Origin: an uncultured Draconibacterium sp. | GTDB taxonomy: Bacteria; Bacteroidota; Bacteroidia; Bacteroidales; Prolixibacteraceae | Direction of reading: 5' to 3' | NCBI RefSeq assembly: GCF_963674925.1 | Contig: NZ_OY771647.1 | Span: forward strand, 2,061,501-2,125,500 | Length of the DNA stretch: 64,000 nt | Shown here: one piece after another, positions 9,574-18,132 of the stretch | Position numbering within the stretch: the first letter of the stretch is position 1 | How the letters are laid out: every line of letters starts with the position of its first letter | Made by a program: the position numbers and the translations under genes | Notes under the pieces: generated by a model | What the model saw: the letters and a program-made list of their open reading frames with translations, nothing else | What the model was told of the DNA's origin: nothing | The model's database searches: none

Positions 9574-10524
9574 TTATTTCAATTCTATTTTTTCTTTGTT
9601 AGCATCGAGCCAATCATCAAATGAAAGCAGTTCCGGATTCAACGATTTTGTTTGCTTAATATTTCTTACCCCGGAAAAATATTCTTCAAAATCACGATTA
9701 AACTGAAACATATTACCAAGGTCTTCTGCTCCCGGGAATCCAAAACTTCTGTAGACAGAGGGTGGAACATCATTAAATGCGACATCCACTCCAAGCGCTT
9801 TTGAGAACGAATTGGCCATTTGTTGACCTGTTAAATGCTCTCCGGCAATAGAAATCGTTTCGCCTTGATATTTTTTACCTGCTGCAAAAATTCCATATAC
9901 GGATTTGCCAATATCAGCTGCAGCTATACCTGGAAGTTTCTTTTCTCCCATTGGCAGTGTTATGGACAGTTTCCCGTCAGGGCCTTTTTGTGGCCCCATG
10001 CCAAAATAAATGAAATTGTCCCAATAAAATGAGGTCTGTAGTAAGGTGTATGGAACTCCGCTGTTTTCAAAAAATACATTGGATTCTCCCTTTGCATCAA
10101 AGTGAGGAACTTTATATTGTTCCATAAGCGTTGGCATTCGATCATCATCGAGTGGTACCCACTTTCGTGTATCCTCAAGTGTTGACCATATAATATGTTT
10201 TATGTCGGCTTCTTTGGCTGCTTCAGCCATGTTTTTAGCATGCGCTTTTTCCTTTTCGGGGGAAAAATGTTCCCAGAAAAATGTTACACAAAAGGCACCA
10301 TATGCTCCATCGAAGGCTTTAACCAGGCTTTCTTTATCATCGACATTAGCTTCTACGACTTCAGCTCCCATATTAGCCAATGCTTTCGCTTTATCTGAAC
10401 CTGCATTACGGGTTATGGCCCGGGCCTGAAATTCTCCGTTTTTGTCGTTTAATATAGCACGGACCAAACCACCACCCTGTGCTCCGGTGGCTCCTATAAC
10501 TGCAATAACCTTTTTTTCATTCAT
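9574..10524 (-). CDS. NmrA-family NAD(P)-binding protein
   Basis: 316 residues. The N-terminal Rossmann motif GATGAQGGG and the following SDR-like pattern (ANVDDKESLVKAFDGAYGAF) define the atypical short-chain dehydrogenase/NmrA group. These bind NAD(P) and act either as redox-sensing regulators or as quinone or isoflavone-type reductases. There is no Tyr-x-x-x-Lys catalytic pair in the usual SDR position, favouring a sensor or a reductase of the atypical class. Single gene, ending next to the lyase remnant. Confidence 0.82.
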   Translation of the reverse strand: MNEKKVIAVIGATGAQGGGLVRAILNDKNGEFQARAITRNAGSDKAKALANMGAEVVEANVDDKESLVKAFDGAYGAFCVTFFWEHFSPEKEKAHAKNMAEAAKEADIKHIIWSTLEDTRKWVPLDDDRMPTLMEQYKVPHFDAKGESNVFFENSGVPYTLLQTSFYWDNFIYFGMGPQKGPDGKLSITLPMGEKKLPGIAAADIGKSVYGIFAAGKKYQGETISIAGEHLTGQQMANSFSKALGVDVAFNDVPPSVYRSFGFPGAEDLGNMFQFNRDFEEYFSGVRNIKQTKSLNPELLSFDDWLDANKEKIELK

Positions 10525-10976
10525 AGCTTTATTGTTTAATGTAAAATGTTGATAGATATAAATTTACTAATTTTTTAACCCAAAAACATAAAAACATCTT
10601 TTAATCTTTCAAAACTATCCAGTTAGCACTTATAGGTGAGTGAATGGCTTTATGATTGCGAATCAGATGGAGTGTTTATCGGGGAAGAATAGCAATGGTG
10701 GGGCATGAACTGGGAAGAGCAAAATAGTTTTCATCAATTCTTAAATTCCGAAACATTAGGTTTGGGAAGCATCAACAAAAATTTGGGAAAATCCATCAAC
10801 GTGCTTCGTGCTATTGCTTGTAAATTGGATCAAGGTAAAGTCAATTGGATGTGAGTTTTTAATAAGCTCATTCCAATGAAAACCAAATCCTGAAAAAGTT
10901 CGTAAAGCCTTAAGCCGGTTGATGGATTTACAATTCAATACTGTATTACTTAGTCAATTAATCTAAAAAAATTGCC
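10525..10976. other. Gap with a possible degenerate reading frame
   Basis: No gene is convincing here. On the plus strand an open stretch encodes MNWEEQNSFHQFLN and onward to a stop at about 10853 (49 codons from 10707), and another short frame precedes it; neither resembles a family I recognise. The promoter of the hybrid kinase gene must lie at its right end. Confidence 0.3.
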
Positions 10977-13136
10977 ATGAGTTCCACCCCGATTTATGAG
11001 AATTTTAAAGCAAGATTAAACTATTTGTTGTTCGACCGTTTTGATACCAGAGAAAAAGAAATGAGAAAATTTCATTTTGGTACGCAAATGGGTTTTCTGG
11101 TGGGTATGCTTCTTTTAATAGGTAATTCTTTTGTCGGAAAGGTTCCAATTCTTGGCTATTTGGGATTGAGTGGAATTATCTACGGATTCATCTTACTTTT
11201 TATTTTTCCTTTTGTCAATAAAGTGAAGTATTTAATATTGGCAAAGGAACTTGGATTACTGGGCATCGTATTCTATTTCACTTATCATACAGGCGGTCTT
11301 TTAACCTGCGGGGGAATCATTCTTGTGGGAATAGTGCCTGTATTGGTATCGCTAAGTTTTAAAAATTACCGTTGGATTGTACTGGTTTTTTTTATCTATT
11401 TTATTTCTGTAATGTACCTGCTAATCGTGGATAAACAACTTCCGGGAAAAGATTTAATCCCACCAGACTGGAATCTCTATTTTTTTGCCACAACCTTACT
11501 GGTTTGCACCATCGTTCTTTTCATTTTTGCCGTGTTGGCGCAACGAATTTACACAAACCTGGAACGAAGGGAAACAGAGCACCAAAAAGAAATTAATGAT
11601 GCAAAAACCCGGCTATACACCAACATAACCCACGAGTTCCGTACACCACTTACCGTAATTCTCGGCTTAGCCGATTCGGCTAAAGATAACGGGCAGAACA
11701 ACAATCCGGCGAAAATGGACACCATTATTAAAAACGGCAAAAACCTGCTTCAACTCGTCGATCAAATGCTGGATCTAAGTAAACTGGAATCGGGCCGGAT
11801 GTCGGTAAATAAAATAAGTGCCAACATCATTCCTTTCCTGAAATATGTTTTTCAATTGCAGGAATTTTATGCCGAGGAGAAAAATATTTCCATGTACTTT
11901 TCGTCTGAGGACCAGTCCTATGATGTTGAATTTGACCCGGAAAAATTGGCATCAGTAGTATCTAACCTCTTGAGTAATGCCATAAAATTTACCCACGATG
12001 GCGGACAGATCAGCATGAAAGTGTACCAGGCAGATGAAAATATCTGCATGGAAATTAAGGACAACGGCATTGGAATTCCGGAGGAAAAACAGGAAACCAT
12101 ATTCGACCGTTTTTACCAGATAGATGGTGAAACCACGCGAAAAGAAGGTGGTGCCGGAATTGGCCTGGCCATTACACGCGAACTGGTGCAATTGTTGAAT
12201 GGCACGATAGAAGTAAAAAGCAGTATGGGAATTGGAACCGTTTTTACGGTTAAACTGCCCTATATTTCCGGTTCAGGTAAAAAAGTTGTGGCAACCACTT
12301 TTGAAGAAGAATTTGAATCGGATACCAACGAACCTGTGCAACCCGGTTTTATCGGTCGTCAACGTTTGCTGATTGTTGAAGATAATCCCGATGTAGTTGG
12401 CTATCTGAAAGCCTGTTATAAAAACCATTTTTTCATTCATACCGCAAAAGACGGGAAAGAAGGCATTCATCTGGCGATAGCTGAGATACCTGATATTATC
12501 ATCAGCGATGTGATGATGCCCGGATTGGATGGTTTTGAGTTGTGCAAAAAACTGAAAAACGACTTCCGGACCAGTCATATACCCATCATTTTTTTGACAG
12601 CAAAAGCCGATATTCCATCACGCATCGAGGGGCTGGAAACCGGCGCCGATGCCTACATTGTAAAACCTTTCAACCAACGCGAATTGCTGGTGCGGATGCA
12701 AAAACTATTGGAACTGAGAAGAAAGCTGTTTCGCCGTTACAGTAACGAAAACGGTCTCGAATTCTCTTCGGACCCTGTGATTCAGCGGGAAGACCAGTTC
12801 TTCAAAAAGCTTAATGAGATAATCCTAAGAAACCTGGGGGATGAATTCTTTACCATCCAGGTGCTTTGTGATGAAATGGCCATGAGCAAATCGCAACTGT
12901 ACCGTAAATTTAGTGCACTTACCAGTATTCCTGCTGCAAAATACATCCGCACCCTGCGCATGAAAAAAGCCAAAGAACTGTTGCAAACCACCTCGATGAA
13001 CATTACTGAAGTGGGTTACGAAGTAGGTATGAAAAGCGTATCGGTTTTTAGCAAGGTATTCAAAGAAGAGTTTGGTTACAGCCCTTCCGAATATGTACAA
13101 AAAAATTTGAGTACAATGAATTCATCCGGCACCTGA
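10977..13136 (+). CDS. Hybrid histidine kinase / response regulator with AraC HTH
   Basis: 719 residues, a one-protein two-component system. About six transmembrane helices span 35-190, with no large periplasmic sensor. HisKA has the phosphoacceptor H219 in THEFRTPLT; the HATPase has the N box NLLSNAIKF and G boxes DNGIGIP and GGAGIGLAI (to about 430). The receiver has D511 in ISDVMMPG, and an AraC-type HTH occupies about 612-715 (MSKSQLYRKF, ITEVGYEVGMKSVSVFSKVF). Unlike the common Bacteroides hybrid systems it lacks the Y_Y_Y beta-propeller, so the signal is probably sensed in or near the membrane. The lipoprotein gene at 13416, preceded by a 21-bp-spaced direct repeat, is a plausible target. 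Confidence 0.92.
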   Translation: MSSTPIYENFKARLNYLLFDRFDTREKEMRKFHFGTQMGFLVGMLLLIGNSFVGKVPILGYLGLSGIIYGFILLFIFPFVNKVKYLILAKELGLLGIVFYFTYHTGGLLTCGGIILVGIVPVLVSLSFKNYRWIVLVFFIYFISVMYLLIVDKQLPGKDLIPPDWNLYFFATTLLVCTIVLFIFAVLAQRIYTNLERRETEHQKEINDAKTRLYTNITHEFRTPLTVILGLADSAKDNGQNNNPAKMDTIIKNGKNLLQLVDQMLDLSKLESGRMSVNKISANIIPFLKYVFQLQEFYAEEKNISMYFSSEDQSYDVEFDPEKLASVVSNLLSNAIKFTHDGGQISMKVYQADENICMEIKDNGIGIPEEKQETIFDRFYQIDGETTRKEGGAGIGLAITRELVQLLNGTIEVKSSMGIGTVFTVKLPYISGSGKKVVATTFEEEFESDTNEPVQPGFIGRQRLLIVEDNPDVVGYLKACYKNHFFIHTAKDGKEGIHLAIAEIPDIIISDVMMPGLDGFELCKKLKNDFRTSHIPIIFLTAKADIPSRIEGLETGADAYIVKPFNQRELLVRMQKLLELRRKLFRRYSNENGLEFSSDPVIQREDQFFKKLNEIILRNLGDEFFTIQVLCDEMAMSKSQLYRKFSALTSIPAAKYIRTLRMKKAKELLQTTSMNITEVGYEVGMKSVSVFSKVFKEEFGYSPSEYVQKNLSTMNSSGT

Positions 13137-13249
13137 ATAATTCTCATTTCTCCTGACAATATTTCCTATAGGCTTTGTCAATAAACTAATATGGCGATGT
13201 CAGACTGAAATTATTTCAGCATCTCACCATAATATCAGATTCCGAAATA

Positions 13250-13267
13250 TCCCGATAATTATCGGGA
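13250..13267. repeat. 18-bp perfect palindrome
   Basis: TCCCGATAATTATCGGGA. It lies between the hybrid kinase and the lipoprotein gene and could form a hairpin, but it has no T run. It may be a repeat remnant or a protein-binding site. Confidence 0.5.
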
Positions 13268-13315
13268 CAAAATACCGTCAAAAGGCATGTGGTTTGACAC
13301 CACAGATCCTTTTGA

Positions 13316-13349
13316 GAAGAACCGACAAACATGCGGGAAGAACCGACAA
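13316..13349 (+). promoter_or_regulatory. Direct repeat, candidate AraC-type operator
   Basis: GAAGAACCGACAA occurs at 13316-13328 and again at 13337-13349, exactly 21 bases apart (two helical turns). It sits 67 bases before the lipoprotein start. AraC-type DNA-binding domains often recognise such same-face direct repeats; the upstream hybrid kinase has one. The assignment is inference. Confidence 0.45.
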
Positions 13350-13415
13350 CGCAAAGCCAGTTATTCGGCCTAATTTGCGATCGTAATTCAATGTTTAACC
13401 TTAAATTTTAGAATC

Positions 13416-13985
13416 ATGAAACGAGTATTTTTTTTATTGATTGGAATCCTGGTATTAAGTGTAGCCTGTCAGGATGATTTTGTTGAACCTGATAACGATC
13501 TGATGGCACTTGAAAAAAGTGCCAAATATGAAAAAGTTAAAACCTTTCCCGTTAAAGGCTGGACCCAAATTATTCCTGATGAAACAGCTCCGAGGTTTCA
13601 GTGTATGCCTGTGGAAGCCGGAGTTGATATGTGTTCCTTTGGTTGGTTAGCCGGACAGATGAACATTTCCGGCAAGATCATTCAGGAAGAAAGCACCTAC
13701 ACAAAATTGTATTGTGAGCTGATGCTTACACCCGAAGGACCTGTAATTTATAATGAAGTAAGTGCTGATGTCAAATTCGCAAGTGGCGAGAGAGTTTCTG
13801 CATTGGGATTCGTATCGATTAATACGGTAACCGGAGAGGTAACCGGACACACAGACTATGTTGGAGGGACTGGCCGTTTTGAAGGAATTAATGGCACATC
13901 ACAAGTTGTGAATGGAGTAGTGTTGCCCGATGGAGGATTGTATTGGGATTTGAAAGGCGAAATTACACTGGTGTTGAAAGATTAG
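13416..13985 (+). CDS. Lipoprotein with an allene-oxide-cyclase/dirigent-like barrel signature
   Basis: 189 residues. A type II signal peptide has lipobox LSVAC (Cys18), so the protein should be lipid-anchored in the envelope. The mature part is rich in beta strands and ends with GGTGRFEGINGTSQVVNGVV, a pattern seen in small eight-stranded barrel proteins of the AOC/dirigent type. No catalytic residues can be assigned. It follows the hybrid AraC regulator in the same direction, with a 279-base gap holding a palindrome and a direct repeat, and is probably regulated by it. Confidence 0.7.
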   Translation: MKRVFFLLIGILVLSVACQDDFVEPDNDLMALEKSAKYEKVKTFPVKGWTQIIPDETAPRFQCMPVEAGVDMCSFGWLAGQMNISGKIIQEESTYTKLYCELMLTPEGPVIYNEVSADVKFASGERVSALGFVSINTVTGEVTGHTDYVGGTGRFEGINGTSQVVNGVVLPDGGLYWDLKGEITLVLKD

Positions 13986-14060
13986 AAGCACGCGCTCGGA
14001 TTTGCTATAAAATTGAACCAATTTGGCGGCATTTTACACCCTCCTTTCACGGATTAGCAT

Positions 14061-14140
14061 GCAACTTCCAACTGTCAGGGGAGCACAAAAATTTAAAGAG
14101 GTCAATTTCGACCTCTTTTTTTTTGACCAAATTTTTGAAA
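14061..14140 (+). repeat. tRNA-Asn-tail repeat, copy 2
   Basis: Reads GCAACTTCCAACTGTCAGGG then GAGCAC, followed by a terminator hairpin (14095-14124) and an ATTTTTGAAA tail. Bases 14093-14122 are identical to 352-381 behind tRNA-Asn. It also serves as a terminator for the lipoprotein gene. The rest of the gap 13986-14513 holds the inverted repeat described next and no gene. Confidence 0.75.
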
Positions 14141-14372
14141 GGAATCACCAAATTCTCAGGGTGGAGTTTCATCGAATATCTTTAAATTCAGTTGATTTTA
14201 GTGTGGTAAATCCTCAATAGTAGTTACTATTTCAAATTATTTTTTGCTGCCAAAAACTCACGTTTCCTCTGAAAGAGTATTGAATGCGAAAATGGTGCAA
14301 TGCGAAGATAAAGAGTTTGTTACACCTCTATCGCTGTATGCTGTTTTGATTGTAAAACAAGAATAATGTATA

Positions 14373-14420
14373 ACATAGTACCAAGCAAAAAAGAGAAGCA
14401 TATTAAAAAAAGTACTATGT
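14373..14420. promoter_or_regulatory. Inverted repeat, candidate PadR operator
   Basis: ACATAGTAC at 14373-14381 and its exact complement GTACTATGT at 14412-14420, separated by 30 bases and lying about 95-140 bases before the small secreted protein gene. PadR regulators bind ATGT/ACAT-containing dyads, and a PadR gene is in this operon, so autoregulation is a reasonable guess. The long spacer is unusual for one dimer and could mean two sites. Confidence 0.4.
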
Positions 14421-14513
14421 AAGTGTAACGTTGTGTGAAATATTGCGTCATATTAATGAAAACAATTACAAAAAGATTTTACAGAAAACAATAAAACAAC
14501 TGGAGGATAAGTC

Positions 14514-14957
14514 ATGAAAACAAAAAACAATGTTCAGAAAGTAACTACAAGATTATTAGCATTAGGATTCGTTTTAGTAGCTCTGGGTATTAGTGTAAAT
14601 GCTCAGAATTTAGGAAAATCATTACCATTAACTATTAGCTTTAAGGGAATGGCCCTGGCAATGGTTGATAACTCTACCTACTACAAATCATCATCAACCG
14701 AGGCGGATGTTTATACATCAAATTTCGATGTGGAGACAGAAGAAGCATTAGCACTGGAAGCTTGGATGACAGATGAAGCCAGCTTTGATGTTTATGCACA
14801 ATATGTTCAAGCAGAACAGGAAGAAGCTTTGGAAGTAGAAGCCTGGATGATTGATGAAGCTACTTTTAATCACTGGTCTTTTCAGTTTACCGAAGAAACT
14901 GAATCTCCGTTGGAATTGGAAGACTGGATGACTTCTGACAAACTATGGAATCGTTAG
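14514..14957 (+). CDS. Small secreted protein with three LExWM repeats
   Basis: 147 residues with a cleavable signal peptide ending near NAQ31. The mature part carries three imperfect acidic repeats: EEALALEAWMTDEASF, EEALEVEAWMIDEATF and SPLELEDWMTSDKLW. The recurring core is E-x-L-x-(V/L)-E-x-W-M, and the third copy forms the C-terminus. The ATG at 14514 follows AACTGGAGGATAAG, a good ribosome site for this phylum. It heads an operon with PadR and PspC genes. Its role is unknown; I infer envelope location and a link to membrane stress from the PspC partner. Confidence 0.75.
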   Translation: MKTKNNVQKVTTRLLALGFVLVALGISVNAQNLGKSLPLTISFKGMALAMVDNSTYYKSSSTEADVYTSNFDVETEEALALEAWMTDEASFDVYAQYVQAEQEEALEVEAWMIDEATFNHWSFQFTEETESPLELEDWMTSDKLWNR

Positions 14958-15010
14958 TTCCATATAAAATTGTCAACAAGAAAATTATAAATCTTAAAAA
15001 GTCAGAAATC

Positions 15011-15343
15011 ATGAAATTAGAGAATACAAAAGCACAAATGAGAAAAGGGGTATTGGAATACTGTATCTTACTTGTTTGTAAACAAGAGCCGGTGTATGCA
15101 GTGAATGTTATCAAAGGTTTACGTGATGCCAATATGATAGTAGTGGAAGGTACTGTTTATCCGTTACTTACCCGGCTAAAGAATGACGGTTTATTATCCT
15201 ACCGCTGGGAAGAATCGACCCAGGGACCACCCCGAAAATATTATGAACTCACCGAAAAAGGCAGACACGTTTTACAAGAGTTGGAAGACTCATGGGGTGA
15301 ATTAGTTGACGCTGTTGGAAGAGTCAAAACAAACAGGGCATAA
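15011..15343 (+). CDS. PadR-family transcriptional regulator
   Basis: 110 residues. A winged helix begins at MRKGVLEYCILLVCKQEPVYA, with the recognition region VVEGTVYPLLTRLKNDGLLS and the wing WEESTQGPPRKYYELTEKG. The frame is open further upstream, but the ATG at 15011 starts exactly at the usual PadR N-terminus and lies 53 bases after the previous stop. The short form without a long C-terminal helix region matches the PadR-s2 type. Adjacent to a PspC-domain gene, an arrangement common in Bacteroidota, where it probably represses its own operon. Confidence 0.9.
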   Translation: MKLENTKAQMRKGVLEYCILLVCKQEPVYAVNVIKGLRDANMIVVEGTVYPLLTRLKNDGLLSYRWEESTQGPPRKYYELTEKGRHVLQELEDSWGELVDAVGRVKTNRA

Positions 15344-15389
15344 TAGCAAAAAATCAGAAGAATAGTAATAACTTAAAAAAACAATAAAA

Positions 15390-16019
15390 ATGAAAAGGAC
15401 ATTGACAATAAACATAAGCGGGACTGTATTTCATATTGAAGAAGACGCATATGAGGCCTTACAGAAATACATGGTATTACTGAAAAATTATTTTGGTAAA
15501 GATGATGACGGCAAAGAAATTTTCGCTGATATTGAAGCGAGGATAGCAGAGATTTTTACAGAAAAATCGGGCAAGAAAAACCAGGCGATTACTTTGGAGT
15601 GGGTAGAGGAACTCATCGAGACACTCGGTACACCCGAAAATTTTTCGGAGGAGGCAGGTGAAGAAGAACCATTGGCAGGACATAAATCGCGCAAGAGAAA
15701 ACTTTATCGCGATCCTGAACAAACAATTATCGCAGGAGTCTGTGGTGGTCTGGCTGCTTATTTTGACATGGATCCGGTGGTTATCAGATTAATAGTTGTA
15801 TTGCTTGCACTGTTTACATCAGGGGCAGGACTATTGGTTTATTTGCTTCTTTGGGTAATTGTTCCAAAGGCTGTAACTACAACACAGCGACTTGAAATGA
15901 AAGGCGAGGAGGTAACCATTAAAAACATTGAGAAATTTTTGAAAGATGAAGTGGATGCTGTAAAAGAGAGTTATAAGAAAATCAAAAAATCCAAATTCTT
16001 TTCAAAAGGAAAAGCTTAA
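15390..16019 (+). CDS. PspC-domain membrane protein
   Basis: 209 residues. An N-terminal region with basic start MKRTLTINISG resembles the cytosolic part found before PspC in Bacteroidota. The PspC domain at about 104-168 begins KRKLYRDPEQTIIAGVCGG and has a hydrophobic pair of helices (VIRLIVVLLALFTSGAGLL). A charged lysine-rich tail follows. PspC proteins are membrane sensors of envelope stress in the phage-shock response. Third gene of the operon, 46 bases after PadR, and followed by a terminator inside repeat copy 3. Confidence 0.9.
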   Translation: MKRTLTINISGTVFHIEEDAYEALQKYMVLLKNYFGKDDDGKEIFADIEARIAEIFTEKSGKKNQAITLEWVEELIETLGTPENFSEEAGEEEPLAGHKSRKRKLYRDPEQTIIAGVCGGLAAYFDMDPVVIRLIVVLLALFTSGAGLLVYLLLWVIVPKAVTTTQRLEMKGEEVTIKNIEKFLKDEVDAVKESYKKIKKSKFFSKGKA

Positions 16020-16076
16020 AAGAGTCTTGTTAATACGGAAGGAACCTGATCACTATAAAATGTCATTATCAAATCA

Positions 16077-16158
16077 GATTGTAATTGGCAACTGGCAGGG
16101 GAGCAATAAACAAAAGAGGTCTTTTAGACCTCCTTTTTTCATGCCCGGATTTTGGAAA
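16077..16158 (+). repeat. tRNA-Asn-tail repeat, copy 3
   Basis: GGCAACTGGCAGGGGAGCAA, then a perfect hairpin GAGGTCT/AGACCTC (16116-16132) with a T run, then CATGCCCGGATTTTGGAAAA. Same elements and orientation as the tRNA-Asn 3' region. It closes the PadR/PspC block and acts as its terminator. The rest of the gap 16020-16371 has no gene I can support. Confidence 0.7.
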
Positions 16159-16371
16159 ACTATACCAAAATGAAAGCGGGTGTTGAATATTGGCTTGAAT
16201 TTGTGGGCCACAATTATCTCTTTCACACCAATAGACTACTTGCAAAAACTACCCTGCAGAATTGAACAAATAACCTGGTTGTTTGTACTAAATCATTATG
16301 GCTTAGTATATAAGCTATAATTTGAATATGTTTCATAATCAATTTGAATACGAATGAATACCTTATAATAC

Positions 16372-17235
16372 ATGCTTGATCTGCATTCATATATCAGAAA
16401 TAACAGTCACTATAAAAAGCTAACTATAGATGATTTGCTATTTGTTGAATACAAATGTGTATATGAAGAGACCAGGGCTGGTATTTGGTCGGATACCAAT
16501 TATTTTGTGTTTGTTACCAGCGGAAAAAAAATGTGGAAAAGCATATATAATGAGTATGTTGTTGAAACAGGTGATTCGTTATTTGTAAAAAAGGGGGCGA
16601 ATTTAGTTCATCAGTATTTTGAAGAGGATTACTGTGCATTGATGATATTTATTCCTGATGATTTTATTAAAAAATTTATGGCCCGTTTTACTGAAGTTGT
16701 TCATATATCATCCGAAGACATATCTGAACTGGATTCTGTAATTCGCATCCAGCTTGACGAGTATCTGGAATCATACGTTAATTCTCTGGCATATTTTCTT
16801 GAGGCTGAGCTTGTTCCCGATAAAAATTTGCTGGTTCACAAATTGGAAGAATTGTTGTTAAATATTTTTACCCGCCCATTGCATAAAAATGTTGCCAAAT
16901 ACCTTCATTCCCTCAGCAAAGATCAAAGCACACAGCTGAGGCAGGTAATGGAAGATAATTTTGCCTTTAATCTCAAACTGGAAGAATTTGCAAAACTGTG
17001 CAACATGAGTTTGAGCTCTTTTAAAAGAATGTTTAACTCCGTTTATAATACATCTCCCGGCAAGTGGCTAACCCAAAAAAGGCTCGATCTTGCTGCCCAC
17101 CTTTTGTTAACTTCGGATAAAACGGTAGGCCAGATTGCATTTGAAAGTGGTTTTGAAGAACCCTCCAGTTTTATTCGTGTATTCAAACAAAAACTTAATT
17201 GTACTCCGCTTCAGTATCGATCAGTTAGAGCCTAA
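16372..17235 (+). CDS. AraC-family transcriptional regulator
   Basis: 287 residues. The N-terminal half is a cupin-like ligand domain without clear family. The C-terminal ~100 residues hold both AraC HTH units: FAKLCNMSLSSFKRMFN and VGQIAFESGFEEPSSFIRVF, ending TPLQYRSVRA. A soluble, one-component regulator. It is followed 168 bases later by an OsmC-family gene, a frequent pairing, and probably controls it. Confidence 0.9.
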   Translation: MLDLHSYIRNNSHYKKLTIDDLLFVEYKCVYEETRAGIWSDTNYFVFVTSGKKMWKSIYNEYVVETGDSLFVKKGANLVHQYFEEDYCALMIFIPDDFIKKFMARFTEVVHISSEDISELDSVIRIQLDEYLESYVNSLAYFLEAELVPDKNLLVHKLEELLLNIFTRPLHKNVAKYLHSLSKDQSTQLRQVMEDNFAFNLKLEEFAKLCNMSLSSFKRMFNSVYNTSPGKWLTQKRLDLAAHLLLTSDKTVGQIAFESGFEEPSSFIRVFKQKLNCTPLQYRSVRA

Positions 17236-17356
17236 CCCACACGATATCCTTTGTTTTTAGCGTTAAAATCCTTCAAAAAACGATAAAAAAGACCAATTGG
17301 GCTTTTTTGTAGATTTTATGGACCAAAGTGTCTATCTCTAAGGCATTGTTTGCCTC

Positions 17357-17364
17357 TATCTTTG
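17357..17364 (+). promoter_or_regulatory. -7 element before the OsmC gene
   Basis: TATCTTTG matches TAnnTTTG, 40 bases before the start codon. No clean -33 TTTG is present, fitting an activator-dependent promoter. Confidence 0.45.
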
Positions 17365-17403
17365 CATTGTTACTTGATTTTTTAACCTTAAAAAATAATT
17401 AAA

Positions 17404-17958
17404 ATGGAAACAAAAGTAAAAACAATTAATGGCTTCAATGCTGAAGGAATTATGAACACAGTAACTGCAATTCAGGGCAATCCTGAAATTGCAAAATTTG
17501 AACTACGTGCAACAAATACCTGGATTTCAGGCGGACACAACCGCAGTTTTGTGCAGGGATTTTACGGTGCCTGCCAGGAAGATACTTCGCGTGAAACTCC
17601 TTTTGTATTTGACAATGATGAGCCACCGGTATTGCTGGGTGAAAATAAAGGAGCAAATCCGGGCGAAGTGCTATTACATGGTTTGCTTGCCTGTATGACA
17701 ACAGCAATGGTGTTGCTGGCAGCTGGGAAAGGAATTGAAGTTACAGGAGTTTCTTCCAGTATCGAAGGCGATGTTGATCTTCAGGGATTTTTAGGAATGA
17801 ATCCAGATGTTCCTAAAGCGTTCAGTCAGATTCGAGTTAAATTCGATATCGATGGAGCAAGCGATATGGAAAAAGAACAACTGATTAGTTTTGCAAAACA
17901 ATCACCTGTTTTTAACACTTTGATTAATCCGATTGATGTGCAAGTATCAGTTCAATAA
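17404..17958 (+). CDS. OsmC-family peroxiredoxin-like protein
   Basis: 184 residues. The family pattern is PGEVLLHGLLACMTTAMVLLA with a conserved Cys in the helix. The other expected catalytic Cys is not at its usual place; a Cys occurs earlier in YGACQED. OsmC/Ohr proteins reduce organic peroxides in the cytosol with thiols. Many single-Cys relatives of unknown substrate exist and this may be one. Preceded by its own -7 element and followed by a strong terminator. Confidence 0.85.
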   Translation: METKVKTINGFNAEGIMNTVTAIQGNPEIAKFELRATNTWISGGHNRSFVQGFYGACQEDTSRETPFVFDNDEPPVLLGENKGANPGEVLLHGLLACMTTAMVLLAAGKGIEVTGVSSSIEGDVDLQGFLGMNPDVPKAFSQIRVKFDIDGASDMEKEQLISFAKQSPVFNTLINPIDVQVSVQ

Positions 17959-17986
17959 TCATCAGGGGAATTGTATAACATAAATG

Positions 17987-18018
17987 AAAAAGGTCAATCG
18001 AATTCGGTTGACCTTTTT
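17987..18018 (+). terminator. Terminator of the OsmC gene
   Basis: Stem AAAAAGGTCAA/TTGACCTTTTT, 11 bp, with a ten-base loop and a T run within the 3' arm. Confidence 0.8.
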
Positions 18019-18071
18019 GATTTACGTCTTGTTTTTAAGTAGATGACACAGGTTTTAAATTGTATAAATTA

Positions 18072-18108
18072 TTCAAAAAAAAATCCTGCTCACTTTTGAG
18101 CAGGATTT
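18072..18108 (-). terminator. Terminator of the lyase gene
   Basis: On the minus strand a 12-bp stem AAATCCTGCTCA/TGAGCAGGATTT is followed by nine T, 25 bases after the lyase stop codon. Confidence 0.8.
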
Positions 18109-18132
18109 ATAATATTTAATAATCAATATTAA

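Noticed and set aside
10756..10938. 60-codon minus-strand frame before the hybrid kinase
   Set aside because: No family, no ribosome site; a short plus-strand frame overlaps it and neither is convincing.
16021..16045. Resemblance to the tRNA-Asn anticodon arm (TGTTAATACGGAAGG)
   Set aside because: The distance to the acceptor-like GGGGAGC is about twice that in a tRNA and the stems do not form.
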